In this document: positions 15,407 to 23,890 of the stretch, one piece after another
How the letters are laid out: each line of letters starts with the position of its first letter
Position numbering within the stretch: the first letter of the stretch is position 1
Origin: Alkalicoccus luteus
GTDB lineage: Bacteria > Bacillota > Bacilli > Bacillales > Salisediminibacteriaceae
DNA length: 64,000 bases
Assembly (NCBI RefSeq): GCF_012034335.1
Contig: NZ_JAATHJ010000005.1
Coordinates: forward strand, 62,001 to 126,000
Direction: 5' to 3'
Program-made: the position numbers and the translations under genes
Notes under the pieces: model-generated
The model's input: the letters and a program-made list of their open reading frames with translations, nothing else
Database searches by the model: none
What the model was told of the DNA's origin: nothing

Positions 15407-17479
15407 ATGATGAAAGCATGGCTTGATGAACGTCACATTGTGACGATAGAAGCAGATCGTTTTGAGGACAGGGCAGAACTAATGTCGGAGAGCGGTCTTG
15501 TATACAGCTTGTATTATGAAAAGGCGCTTGATCATGAAACAGCCGTTTACCGCTGTAACGATCTGCTGCCTGTCGAACGCAGCATGCGAGTGAAGCTGGG
15601 AACAGGAGAAGCGCCGGTTTACCTGCGTCGTATCGTCAGGGACCCTGCATTTGATGCAGAATTTCCTGGAGATTTGGAGAAGCTTGGCGCTGTGCTTGAA
15701 AACGAGGTGACTGTTTTCCGGGTCTGGTCGCCGTGTGCTGACTCCGCTTCGGTGCGGACAGGCGGCACCAGGATGGAGATGACGATCAACGCGAATGGGA
15801 CCTGGGAGGCGGTTGCAGACCGTGACCTTTCCGGCACTCCTTATTTATACGAATGTATCGTCCACGGCGAGGAGGTCGTAGCTGTTGATCCGTATGCCAA
15901 GGCATTGACTGCCAATGGCGAAGCAGCGGTCGTATATCACCCTGAGAGCCGGGAAAGCGCTCCGGCGCGTCCGTTTATAGAGCACACGCAGGACAGCATC
16001 ATTTATGAGCTGCACATCCGGGACGCGACGATCCATCCCGACAGCGGGGTAACATGGAAAGGCAAGTATAAAGGATTGACGGAGCGGGGAACGGTGAACC
16101 GAAGCGGTGACAGCACCGGCTTGAGCTATATTAAAGAGCTCGGCGTCACCCATGTGGAATGTCTGCCGTTCAATGATTTTGCCCGGGTCGACGACAATCA
16201 TCCGGACGATTATTACAACTGGGGCTATGATCCGCTTTTCTTTCAAGTACCCGAAGGAAGCTACGCGACGGACCCGCGGGACCCGTTCTGCCGGATACAC
16301 GAGCTTCAGGAGATGATCGATGCTTTTCATGAAGAGGGGCTCGGCGTCATCGCGGATGTCGTGTTTAATCATGTGTTTATCCGGGAAGAGTCTTCGTTTG
16401 AAAAGCTGGTGCCAGGCTATTATTTCCGCTTTCATTTGGACGGATCGCCTAGCAACGGAACGGGAGTCGGAAACGATTTTGCGTCTGAGCGTCATATGGC
16501 GAGAAAGTTTATCCTGGATACGATCGATTACTGGCTTACGCACTTCCGCCTGGACGGCTTCCGGTTTGATTTAATGGGGGCGCTCGACAAACTGACAATG
16601 CGGCTGATATCGGCGCGCTGTCAGGAAGAAGAAGTGCCGGTTGTACTGCTTGGAGAAGGCTGGGATCTTCCGACAGCGCTTGCCTCCGATCAGAAAACGG
16701 TCAACACGCAGGCGGGAGATGTGCCCGAAGTCCGTTTCTTTAATGATTTTTTCAGAGATACCGTAAAGGGCGGATTGTTCGACTTTAATGACTTCGGATT
16801 TGTGAATGGGAAGGGGCGCTTTATTGAACGGATGCCTCAGCTCGTGAAAGGATCTGCCGATACGATGGAATGGGCGGAGCCGCACGTTTCTGAGGTGACA
16901 CAGACGGTTAATTATGTGGAATGCCATGACAACCATACGCTTTGGGACAGGCTGCGACGATCGAATGAAGAAGAAAGCGAAGCAGACCGCAGAGCGATGC
17001 ATGAGCTTGCAACGGCGCTTGTGATTATCAGTCAAGGCGTGCCGTTTCTGCATGCAGGCCAGGAGTTTTTCCGCACCAAATTCGGGGAAGGAAACAGCTA
17101 CATTTCCGGAGACAGGATTAATCAGCTGGACTGGGAACGGCGGACGGAGTTTGATCCGCACATCGATACTGTCAAAGAATTGATCGCGGTCCGAAAGAAA
17201 TATGGAGTCTTCCGGCTTCGCTCTGCTGAATCAGTCCGCAGCAGGCTTCATATGTTAAGTACGCCTGCTCCTGTGTTCGGTTTTCTGCTGCTTGCCGCAG
17301 AAGGAGATATTGCGTTTTACATTAATCCAACAAAGCGGCGCTATGAGCTCCAGCTTCCTGCTTCAGGGATCTGGAGACTGCTCGTATCGAATAAAAAGGT
17401 GGAGCGTGTTCCGCTCGAAGGGGAATTTATGCACCTGGAGCCGTATGAATTTATGCTCGTAAAAAAATCCCGTCAGTAG
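15407..17479 (+). CDS. pulA: Type I pullulanase (glycogen debranching)
   Basis: Hydrolyses alpha-1,6 branches. About 690 residues, no signal peptide, so intracellular like B. subtilis AmyX. Contains the type I signature YNWGYDP, GH13 motifs DVVFNHV, GFRFDLMG (nucleophile), LLGEGWD (acid/base) and VECHDNHT, plus an N-terminal CBM48-like module. Start uncertain among ATGs 15392, 15407 and 15410; 15407 follows AGGGTGG. Divergent from glgBCDAP, so synthesis and debranching are side by side. Confidence 0.95.
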   Translation: MMKAWLDERHIVTIEADRFEDRAELMSESGLVYSLYYEKALDHETAVYRCNDLLPVERSMRVKLGTGEAPVYLRRIVRDPAFDAEFPGDLEKLGAVLENEVTVFRVWSPCADSASVRTGGTRMEMTINANGTWEAVADRDLSGTPYLYECIVHGEEVVAVDPYAKALTANGEAAVVYHPESRESAPARPFIEHTQDSIIYELHIRDATIHPDSGVTWKGKYKGLTERGTVNRSGDSTGLSYIKELGVTHVECLPFNDFARVDDNHPDDYYNWGYDPLFFQVPEGSYATDPRDPFCRIHELQEMIDAFHEEGLGVIADVVFNHVFIREESSFEKLVPGYYFRFHLDGSPSNGTGVGNDFASERHMARKFILDTIDYWLTHFRLDGFRFDLMGALDKLTMRLISARCQEEEVPVVLLGEGWDLPTALASDQKTVNTQAGDVPEVRFFNDFFRDTVKGGLFDFNDFGFVNGKGRFIERMPQLVKGSADTMEWAEPHVSEVTQTVNYVECHDNHTLWDRLRRSNEEESEADRRAMHELATALVIISQGVPFLHAGQEFFRTKFGEGNSYISGDRINQLDWERRTEFDPHIDTVKELIAVRKKYGVFRLRSAESVRSRLHMLSTPAPVFGFLLLAAEGDIAFYINPTKRRYELQLPASGIWRLLVSNKKVERVPLEGEFMHLEPYEFMLVKKSRQ

Positions 17480-17508
17480 TTGAACAAACGGTAAAACTTA
17501 TTTACAAT
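17480..17508 (+). promoter_or_regulatory. Sigma-A-type promoter before the ytmP-like gene
   Basis: TTGAAC (17480-17485), a 17-bp spacer and TACAAT (17503-17508). The -35 directly follows the pullulanase stop region, so the ytmP-like gene has its own promoter 50 bp upstream of its start. Confidence 0.7.
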
Positions 17509-17560
17509 GATATAAGGCTTTTCCTGCGCTTTTTGAGCGTAAGTACGGAATCGGATAAGG

Positions 17561-18370
17561 GTGAAACGATTGGAACATTTCAGCATGGGGGAAGGATGGC
17601 ACCTGCGCCCCGCCGGTGGAGCAACCGGTGAAGCGTATGTGGCAGAACAGGGACAACAAAAAATATTCGTGAAACGTAATTCTTCACCGTTCCTGGCAGT
17701 CCTTTCAGCTGAGGGAATTGTTCCAAAGCTGCTGTGGACGAAGCGTCTTGAGAACGGTGATGTTATTACTGCCCAGCAGTGGATCAGCGGCCGGGAGCTT
17801 AAGATTGCGGAAATGAATCAATCCCGCGTAGCTGAGCTTCTCGCCAAAATCCACCAATCCCAGGAACTACTGGACATGTTTAAGCGAATGGGCAACCGTC
17901 CGCTTATTCCGGGCAACATTTTCCGGGCGCTGCAGACACACGTGCGTCATAAAGGCATGGACCAGGGCAGCTTGCAGCAGGCGTTGCAGCAGCTGGAAGT
18001 CAGATTCCCGAATCTGACAGAACAAGACTTTGTCGTCTGCCACGCAGACGTGCACCATAACAACTGGATAGAGGATGAGAAAGGGAATTTATTCCTGATC
18101 GACTGGGACGGAGCGCAGGTAGCAGACCCTGCGCTCGATTTAGCCCCGCTGCTTTATGCATATGTGCCGGAGGAGAGCTGGGAACTATGGCTTCAGGCAT
18201 ACGGTCGGACACCGGACAGCAGCATGTGGTACAGGCTGTGGTGGTACCGGATGGTGCAAAGCATTGAAAACGTCCTCTGGTACGATGAACGCGGAGAAGT
18301 GGAACAGGCCGCAAACTGGACCCGCAAAGTGGAACAACTTCTTCATAAAGGAAGCGGTGCCGGGAACTGA
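17561..18370 (+). CDS. ytmP: APH/choline kinase-like phosphotransferase (YtmP-like)
   Basis: Small-molecule kinase fold, 269 residues. The catalytic loop VCHADVHHNNWIEDEKGNLFLIDWDGA (about residues 158-185) has the HxDxxxxN Brenner motif and the metal-binding IDWD. Substrate unknown. The start may be GTG 17561 or TTG 17570; AAGGGTG fits the TTG slightly better. It lies between the pullulanase and trmB as ytmP does in B. subtilis, but the small ytzH gene is missing here. Confidence 0.85.
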   Translation: MKRLEHFSMGEGWHLRPAGGATGEAYVAEQGQQKIFVKRNSSPFLAVLSAEGIVPKLLWTKRLENGDVITAQQWISGRELKIAEMNQSRVAELLAKIHQSQELLDMFKRMGNRPLIPGNIFRALQTHVRHKGMDQGSLQQALQQLEVRFPNLTEQDFVVCHADVHHNNWIEDEKGNLFLIDWDGAQVADPALDLAPLLYAYVPEESWELWLQAYGRTPDSSMWYRLWWYRMVQSIENVLWYDERGEVEQAANWTRKVEQLLHKGSGAGN

Positions 18371-18387
18371 GTCCGGCGCTGCCTGAG

Positions 18388-18427
18388 GGCTTCATGACGC
18401 AACGTCGTCGTGAAGCCGTTTTACTGT
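18388..18427 (+). terminator. Terminator after the ytmP-like gene
   Basis: GGCTTCATGACG pairs with CGTCGTGAAGCC (one wobble) and is followed by GTTTTA. It separates the kinase gene from trmB. Confidence 0.75.
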
Positions 18428-18510
18428 TTATGTTGGAAAGGGCCGGAATCTATGCTGCGAGCAGGAGTTCCGCAGCATGATCATTAATTTATAAGGAGAG
18501 AAAACGATAC

Positions 18511-19155
18511 ATGAGACTGCGCAACAAACCATGGGCACCTGAGTATTTAAAGGAAAACAATGATATCGTCGTGGAGGAAGCTTCACGATGGAAGGGAAAA
18601 TGGCATGATCATTTTGGCAACAATCATCCTCTCTATGTCGAAATCGGTTCCGGTAAAGGGAAGTTTGTAAACGAGCTGGCAGAAGCCAATCCGGATATAA
18701 ATGTCATCGGTCTCGAACTCTATGAAAGTGTGATTGTAAACGGTGTGGAACGAGCCGTGGAAAATCGTAAACCGAACCTTCGTTTTTTACAGGAGAATGC
18801 TGCAGATTTGCCGCAAATGTTTGCTGCAGGAGAAATCGACCGCCTGTATATAAACTTTACTGACCCTTGGCCCAAAAAACGACATGCCAAGAGACGGCTG
18901 ACGCATGAAGGATTTCTTGAGCTCTATCGAGAAGTACTACACAGAGAAGCAGAGATCCACTTTAAAACCGATAATCAAGGGCTGTTTGAATTTTCGCTGG
19001 AGTCGTTATCCAGTTCGGGAGCACAATTAAAAAATATCAGCCTGGACCTTCATCAAAGCGAAATGGAAGGGAACATCATGACTGAATATGAACAGAAATT
19101 TTCGCAGAAGGGGATGCGGATTTACCGTCTGGAAGCTCGGCTTCATCATGATTAA
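18511..19155 (+). CDS. trmB: tRNA (guanine-N7-)-methyltransferase
   Basis: SAM-dependent methylation of G46 in tRNA. 214 residues: SAM loop YVEIGSGKGKFV (about residue 46), NVIGLELYESV, and the family signature INFTDPWPKKRHAKRRLTHEGFL (about residues 117-139). AAGGAGAG precedes the ATG. Followed 16 bp later by ytnP, probably cotranscribed. Confidence 0.96.
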   Translation: MRLRNKPWAPEYLKENNDIVVEEASRWKGKWHDHFGNNHPLYVEIGSGKGKFVNELAEANPDINVIGLELYESVIVNGVERAVENRKPNLRFLQENAADLPQMFAAGEIDRLYINFTDPWPKKRHAKRRLTHEGFLELYREVLHREAEIHFKTDNQGLFEFSLESLSSSGAQLKNISLDLHQSEMEGNIMTEYEQKFSQKGMRIYRLEARLHHD

Positions 19156-19170
19156 TAAGGTGGGGAAAGC

Positions 19171-20049
19171 ATGGCATTGGAACAGCTGAACGTTGGAAGT
19201 AATATCACGCTTACTTGGCTTGACGGCGGCGACACGTTTATGGATGGCGGCGCTATGTTCGGAGTTGTACCAAAACCGCTCTGGTCCAGGAAGTATCCTG
19301 TTAATGAGCGAAATCAGATTGAGCTTCGCTGCGATCCGGTACTCGTGCAGATGGATGAACAGATTCTGCTTATCGACAGCGGAATCGGGCGGGGCAGACT
19401 TTCTGAAAAAGCCCTGCGGAATTATGGTGTAACCGGAGAATCCAGGGTAGAGGAAAATCTCGCAGAGCTAGGCCTGACGCCAGCAGATATTACCGATGTT
19501 GTTATGACACACATGCACTTTGATCATGCGTGCGGACTCGTAGCAGAAACAGAAGAAGGGCCTGTTCCTGCTTTTCCAAATGCGGTGATTCACGTAAACG
19601 AAACAGAATGGGATGAGATGCGCAATCCGAATATGCGTTCCAAAAATACCTATTTCAAAGAAAACTGGGAGCCGGTTGAACAGCTCGTCCGTACATATAC
19701 AGATACGCACGAGCCGGCACCGGGCGTACGCATGATTCATACAGGCGGCCACAGCGCAGGTCACGCGATCATTCGGATTGAAGGCCCTGACAGTGTGTTC
19801 TGGCATATGGCGGATATTATGCCGACGCACGCCCATCAGAATGCTCTCTGGGTGCTCGCGTATGATGATTATCCGATGGACTCGATTTACGCAAAGCAGA
19901 AATATGTAACGGATGCTCTGAAAGCAGGCGACTGGTTCTTTTTTTACCACGATTACAAATATCGTGCCATCCGCTGGGATGAAACGGGTAAAGAAGTGCA
20001 GGATGCGGTTAAACGGAAAGCAGCAGCCGAAAGTCCTTCCCGGCGTTAG
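19171..20049 (+). CDS. ytnP: Metallo-beta-lactamase-fold hydrolase (YtnP lactonase-like)
   Basis: 292 residues. The HxHxDH metal motif is seen in [15 protein letters not shown] (about residue 110-125), with further metal ligands in HTGGHSAGH and [11 protein letters not shown]. This is the AHL-lactonase-like subgroup; B. subtilis YtnP degrades a Streptomyces signalling lactone, but substrate here is not known. It has AAGGTGGGG before the ATG and is the gene whose terminator hairpin was duplicated by repeat element copy 1. Confidence 0.9.
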   Translation: MALEQLNVGSNITLTWLDGGDTFMDGGAMFGVVPKPLWSRKYPVNERNQIELRCDPVLVQMDEQILLIDSGIGRGRLSEKALRNYGVTGESRVEENLAELGLTPADITDVVMTHMHFDHACGLVAETEEGPVPAFPNAVIHVNETEWDEMRNPNMRSKNTYFKENWEPVEQLVRTYTDTHEPAPGVRMIHTGGHSAGHAIIRIEGPDSVFWHMADIMPTHAHQNALWVLAYDDYPMDSIYAKQKYVTDALKAGDWFFFYHDYKYRAIRWDETGKEVQDAVKRKAAAESPSRR

Positions 20050-20068
20050 CAGTTGAATTAGCGAGAAA

Positions 20069-20100
20069 GGCGCTCCAGGATCATTTGATCCTGGAGCGCC
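20069..20100 (+). repeat. Gene-proximal hairpin copy flanking element 1
   Basis: A 32-nt palindromic hairpin (arms GGCGCTCCAGGATCA) 20 bp after ytnP. It is identical to 20845-20876. Unlike that copy it has no T-tract, because AGGCTGTTGA of the element follows directly. It is interpreted as one half of a target duplication of the original ytnP terminator. Confidence 0.85.
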
Positions 20101-20844
20101 AGGCTGTTGAAAAAGTCTTACAACTTACATGTTTATTCGTTTGGTTGTATTTCCCCTCTGTTTACCGGCGGAAGCTTGCCGTGGGCTGGCCTTCAGCTAT
20201 TTCTCAGGGTGACCCCTGTATGAAGGGGAAGAAAGGCACGTAGGATGGCGCGGCTTCACTCGGACACAGGCTTCTCGCGAGAAGCCTTTAAGACCCGGTC
20301 CGGCTCCGCTCGCGCTTTTCATGCCGTTCAAAATCGAACGGCTATGAGGCTTCACTCGGACACAGGCTTCTTACAAGAAGCCTTCAAGACCCAGTCCGGC
20401 TCCGCTCGTGCGTTGATGCCGTTCGCAGATCTGAACGGCACGGAATCTTCAGGCTGCGCGGCTTCCACTGGCATCTCCGCCGGACACATCGGGGAAACGG
20501 CTCTGCTTCGTGGAAAACAACGTCACAACAGGCAGACGCGACTGCTTTTTTACGTTTATCATGATTTCTAGGAAGTACGGACACCCCTGTTCAACATTGA
20601 AACGTCTCATCGGGAAAGTTCTATCCGTATGGAAGCCGATCGTGCATTCATAACCAGGCACTTGAAACGCACTGCCAGCTGCCGACATCGGAGGACCTCG
20701 ACTCCAGGAGGATCAGAACGAGGCGAAGATCCAGCGCTTCCGGCAGCAGGAGGGAAAGCCGAGCCCGTTCCCTCCGGAAAGCGAGTGTCCGCAGATACAG
20801 GCAGATGCAACGTTATTCACTTAAAATGACTTTATCCACACTCT
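20101..20844 (+). mobile_element. Terminator-associated non-coding repeat element, copy 1 (744 bp)
   Basis: First member of a five-copy family in this window. Left end AGGCTGTTGAAAAAGTC, right end (reverse complement) AGAGTGTGGATAAAGTC, an imperfect 17-bp terminal inverted repeat. Inside are two 96-bp tandem modules (20253-20348, 20349-20444), each with a GGCTTCT..AGAAGCC hairpin and a GCCGTTC..GAACGGC hairpin. The right body (about 20560-20820) contains more stems (for example GGATC..GATCC). No transposase or plausible protein is encoded: the long frames in the modules (32-residue repeats) are not kept in copies 3 and 4 and lack ribosome-binding sites. Sits between convergent ytnP and the PepSY gene. 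Confidence 0.85.
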
Positions 20845-20881
20845 GGCGCTCCAGGATCATTTGATCCTGGAGCGCCTTTTT
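20845..20881 (+). terminator. Distal hairpin copy with T-tract, after element 1
   Basis: Second identical copy of the 32-nt hairpin, followed by TTTTT. This is the functional end of the rightward transcript, 800 bp after the ytnP stop. Confidence 0.85.
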
Positions 20882-20889
20882 AAACGTGC

Positions 20890-21207
20890 CTATTCCTGTT
20901 TTTTGAAATCGAGAATGGAACCTGTTGCAGCATCAACGTGGAATTCGTATGCAAAAACCCCGTCTTCTTCCTCAATTGTTACGCCACCCCGGTAAACATC
21001 ATATACGAGCTGATCTTTTTCATACCGCTCTGTAATCATGTGTACCCAGGAACCTTCAATTTTTCCGATATCGGCGGCCTTTTTTTTCACCAGCTTCAAG
21101 GCCTTTTCCGGTGCAAGAATCGTTTCTTTCTGATCCAGCGTGTTTTTCGCGATCATCGTGACGGCCACTCCGGCCCCCACTCCCGCAGCAAAGCGTTTCC
21201 AGCTCAT
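20890..21207 (-). CDS. PepSY-domain membrane-anchored small protein
   Basis: 105 residues. Start MSWKRFAAGVGAGVAVTMIAKNTL gives an N-terminal hydrophobic segment (about residues 5-22); the C-terminal half (VYDVYRGGVTIEEEDGVFAYEFHVDAATGSILDFKKQE) is a PepSY-like module ending in the typical D-A-x-TG-x-I pattern. Probably faces the outside of the membrane. ATG at 21207 is supported by GAGGAGTG about 8 nt upstream; longer frames to 21459 have no support. It resembles B. subtilis YtzB, which is also next to ytoP. Role unknown. Confidence 0.75.
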   Translation of the reverse strand: MSWKRFAAGVGAGVAVTMIAKNTLDQKETILAPEKALKLVKKKAADIGKIEGSWVHMITERYEKDQLVYDVYRGGVTIEEEDGVFAYEFHVDAATGSILDFKKQE

Positions 21208-21404
21208 GTTGAACACTCCTCTTCCTTCACATTCATTTCCTACAGTATAGCGAAAGTGAAGCTGGTTGCCAATGGAAATCAAAGCGGTTTCATGAAAAAA
21301 ACGGCAGAGACAGCGATTTATTTCGAATAACGAAAAAAACTGGAATCCGTGCAGCTGCTCCGGTAAAATAGCAGGTGGAACCATAATAGAAAGGGAGTGC
21401 ACGC

Positions 21405-22478
21405 ATGCATAAGGATACATACCAGCTTTTCGAAACGTTGACTCAGCTTCCGGGTGCACCCGGCTTTGAACACGAAGTGCGCAGCTTCGTAAAAGAGGAA
21501 CTTGGAAAATACAGTGATGAAGTCGTTCAGGACCGTCTTGGAAGCGTGTTTGGTGTGAAGCACGGATCGGAAGAAGATCCGCGCGTTATGGTAGCCGGAC
21601 ACATGGATGAAGTTGGATTTATGGTCACCTCCATTACTGACAAAGGGCTGATCCGCTTTCAAACGCTTGGCGGCTGGTGGAGCCAGGTGCTGCTTGCACA
21701 GCGCCTGCATATTATCACGGATAATGGACCGGTAACGGGTGTAATCGGATCAATACCACCACATCTTCTTGATGAGGCGAAGCGCAGCAAGCCGATGGAG
21801 ATAAAAAACATGTATATCGATATCGGAGCTGATGATAAAGCCGACGCAGAGAAAATCGGCATCAAGCCGGGACAGCAGATTGTTCCAGTCTGTCCGATGG
21901 AAAAGCTCGCCAATGAGAAAAAACTGCTCGCTAAAGCATGGGACAACCGTTACGGTGTCGGGCTTTCGATCGAGCTGCTAAAGGAACTTCAGGGAGAAAC
22001 GCTTCCGAATACGCTTTATTCAGGAGCGACAGTACAGGAAGAAGTCGGGCTGCGCGGTGCGCAGACAGCAGCTTCCATGATCCGCCCGGATATTTTCTAC
22101 GCTTTGGATGCAAGTCCTGCAAACGATGCTTCTGGTGAGAAAGATGCATTTGGAAAACTTGGTGCAGGAGCACTGCTGCGCATTTTTGACCGGACGATGA
22201 TCACTCATCGCGGCATGAGGGAATTCATCCTCGACACAGCCGAATCGAATAACATTCCGTATCAGTTCTTTATTTCACAAGGGGGAACTGACGCGGGACG
22301 CGTTCATATCTCCAATAACGGTGTTCCGTCAGCTGTTATCGGAATCTGCTCACGCTACATTCATACTGCTGCGTCGATGATGCACGTCGATGATTACGCT
22401 GCAGCGAAAGAGCTGCTCGTTAAGCTCGTAAAAGCAACAGACCGTACAACGATGCAGACGATCCGTGATAACGTGTAA
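21405..22478 (+). CDS. ytoP: M42-family glutamyl aminopeptidase (YtoP-like)
   Basis: Dinuclear metal aminopeptidase of the tetrahedral TET type. 357 residues, with metal ligands in [12 protein letters not shown] (about residue 67), AWDNRYG (Asp about 181), [10 protein letters not shown] (Glu-Glu about 213), [10 protein letters not shown] (Asp about 236) and the final His in [10 protein letters not shown] (about 320). AAAGGGAG before the ATG. Own terminator downstream. Divergent from the PepSY gene. Confidence 0.93.
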   Translation: MHKDTYQLFETLTQLPGAPGFEHEVRSFVKEELGKYSDEVVQDRLGSVFGVKHGSEEDPRVMVAGHMDEVGFMVTSITDKGLIRFQTLGGWWSQVLLAQRLHIITDNGPVTGVIGSIPPHLLDEAKRSKPMEIKNMYIDIGADDKADAEKIGIKPGQQIVPVCPMEKLANEKKLLAKAWDNRYGVGLSIELLKELQGETLPNTLYSGATVQEEVGLRGAQTAASMIRPDIFYALDASPANDASGEKDAFGKLGAGALLRIFDRTMITHRGMREFILDTAESNNIPYQFFISQGGTDAGRVHISNNGVPSAVIGICSRYIHTAASMMHVDDYAAAKELLVKLVKATDRTTMQTIRDNV

Positions 22479-22493
22479 CCTGGAAATGAAAGC

Positions 22494-22531
22494 AGCCTGC
22501 TGCAGCATCTCGCTGCGGCAGGCTCTTTTTG
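22494..22531 (+). terminator. Terminator after ytoP
   Basis: AGCCTGCTGCAG pairs with CTGCGGCAGGCT (one wobble), then CTTTTTG. It lies between convergent ytoP and ytoQ. Confidence 0.85.
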
Positions 22532-22541
22532 ATGCGCCGGG

Positions 22542-22988
22542 CTATTCCGTTTCGAAAATGTAGGACAAAGCCTGCAGCGCTTGCTCAGGTGTCTCAACAG
22601 TCACTTGTGCTTTTTCAGAGAGCTCTTTCAGCGCATGATGCAGCTTTTCCGGCCGCACGAGGATGAGCGGCTTGTTTAAAGCAATTGCCGCACCAGCATC
22701 CATCGCGCTGTTCCACTGACGGTATTCTTCACCGAAAAGCGCGAGAACGACGTCGGACCGGTTCAGCAGCACACGCGTGCGCAAGTTGTTCATCTGGGAA
22801 GCAGCTTCATCTTTTGCGATCTTATTTGGCTGCTCTCCCAGAATTTCTTCTCCGATATTGTCTGAGCGGCTGTGATTTTCCATTGGCCCGGTAAAATGAA
22901 TCGGCAGTCCTTTTTCCTGAGCTTTTTCCTTCAGCTCACGCCGCCAGTCATCATGAATCTGTCCTGCAAGATAAACGGTGATCTCCAT
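22542..22988 (-). CDS. ytoQ: YtoQ-family protein
   Basis: 148 residues, a conserved uncharacterised family with a nucleoside 2-deoxyribosyltransferase-like look: MEITVYLAGQIHDDWR at the N-terminus, FTGPMENHSRSDNIGEEILG, and the LNRSDVVLALFGEEYRQWNSAMDAGAAIALNKPLILV core. Biochemical function not established as far as I know. ATG at 22988 is chosen because AAGGAGTG lies 8 nt upstream. A TTGACA..17..TGATAG promoter is visible at 23041-23069 on this strand. Confidence 0.85.
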   Translation of the reverse strand: MEITVYLAGQIHDDWRRELKEKAQEKGLPIHFTGPMENHSRSDNIGEEILGEQPNKIAKDEAASQMNNLRTRVLLNRSDVVLALFGEEYRQWNSAMDAGAAIALNKPLILVRPEKLHHALKELSEKAQVTVETPEQALQALSYIFETE

Positions 22989-23113
22989 TATGAACACTCC
23001 TTCTAAAGAATGTAATGCCCGGTTGCAGGGGCTGTTTCTACTATCACCAAAAAGAGGCGGGTGTGTCAACTCATTGGAAATCATACGACGATGATTCGCC
23101 TTTTTCCGACAAA

Positions 23114-23155
23114 TGTTACAAAAATGTTTCGCGTTTGTAACATAACTGTGATATG
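23114..23155 (+). promoter_or_regulatory. Candidate promoter with inverted repeat before the lipoprotein gene
   Basis: TGATATGAT (ending about 23155) reads as an extended -10. Upstream lies an inverted repeat, TGTTACA (23114-23120) and TGTAACA (23136-23142), which would flank the -35 region and could bind a repressor. A short GCCGGAT..ATCCGG hairpin follows in the leader. Confidence 0.4.
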
Positions 23156-23272
23156 ATTACGTAGGATTAAAAAGCCGGATTGATATCCGGTCCGTATAAA
23201 GCTGATGCGTTTTTTTCATGAAGACGTTTCAGGAGACTAATGAAACCGATTGTCTGGATTGGAGGAATTCCC

Positions 23273-23803
23273 GTGTGGTGGATGGGAAAACCAGCTGGCA
23301 TTACGGCTGCCTGCATCCTGCTGGGTGCTTGCAGCTTAAGCGATGATCAGCTCTCTGAAAAAGCAGAAAAACTGCTTCAGGAAAAAGTGAAACAAGAACC
23401 GGAAGAGCCGACAGTTCATCAGGATGGGCTTTCTGTCTTTCTTCCTGATCAGGCGGAGATGGAGAAGAGCGGAAGCGCAGAGTTTCACATTAATGTGGAA
23501 GAGCAGATCTTCATTTTGAATCTGGATGGTTCAGAAGCTGATCAGGAAGATACCCTGATTCCTGAGAGAGAACCGCTTCTCGCCGAGGTTTCTCGTGAAG
23601 GGGTGGAAGAGGCCTTCTTTCACATTGCTCCATTTGACGGGGATGCTTATGAAGTGATGGTAGGTTCCGGAAGTGCGGAGATCTCAGGAGTCATGAGACT
23701 TCAGGATATTTCCGAGCAGGCAGGAATGATGTTTGATATCGTTCAGTCTGCCGAAAAGCATGATCATATAGGAAGAGGCATGACTCCCTCAGCAGGGGAG
23801 TGA
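23273..23803 (+). CDS. Putative lipoprotein of unknown function
   Basis: About 176 residues. N-terminus MWWMGKPAGITAACILLGACSLSDDQL gives a short signal with lipobox LGAC, so the protein should be lipid-anchored outside the membrane. The mature part is very acidic (KVKQEPEEPTVHQDG, EADQEDTLIPERE), as expected in a halophile. GTG at 23273 is preferred because GGAGGAATTCCC precedes it; ATG 23240 also has an AGGAG but at very short spacing. No domain recognised. A terminator overlaps the last codons. Confidence 0.75.
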   Translation: MWWMGKPAGITAACILLGACSLSDDQLSEKAEKLLQEKVKQEPEEPTVHQDGLSVFLPDQAEMEKSGSAEFHINVEEQIFILNLDGSEADQEDTLIPEREPLLAEVSREGVEEAFFHIAPFDGDAYEVMVGSGSAEISGVMRLQDISEQAGMMFDIVQSAEKHDHIGRGMTPSAGE

Positions 23804-23813
23804 TGCCTTTTTA
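23777..23813 (+). terminator. Terminator overlapping the lipoprotein 3' end
   Basis: GGCATGACTCCC pairs with GGGGAGTGATGCC (one bulge), followed by TTTTTA. It begins inside the coding sequence. Confidence 0.85.
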
Positions 23814-23829
23814 TATCTGAGCGGTCCCC

Positions 23830-23871
23830 TTGACAAAACAGGTGTCAAGACATCATCATGAACAAATGATG
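23830..23871 (+). promoter_or_regulatory. Two small stem-loops in the leader of the EIIC-like gene
   Basis: CTTGACA/TGTCAAG (23830-23849) and CATCAT/ATGATG (23851-23871) lie just before the Shine-Dalgarno. The first also contains TTGACA but no matching -10. They could be leader structures or an operator. Confidence 0.35.
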
Positions 23872-23890
23872 GCACGGAGGCGGTTGGATC

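Noticed and set aside
20245-20571. 108-codon frame in element 1 with 32-residue repeats (MARLHSDTGFSREAF...), and the similar frame at 32281-32712
   Set aside because: The 96-bp DNA module is divisible by three, so repeats stay in frame by chance. There is no ribosome-binding site, and the frame is not kept in copies 3 and 4. Conservation follows hairpins, not codons.
20101-20844. Group IIC intron (these also insert at terminators)
   Set aside because: The element has inverted-repeat ends instead of GTGYG...AY, no domain V/VI signature or reverse transcriptase, and duplicates the hairpin.
20101-20844. OLE RNA or another known large ornate RNA of extremophiles
   Set aside because: OLE is single copy with an adjacent membrane-protein gene. 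These elements are dispersed, flanked by duplications and lack that partner.
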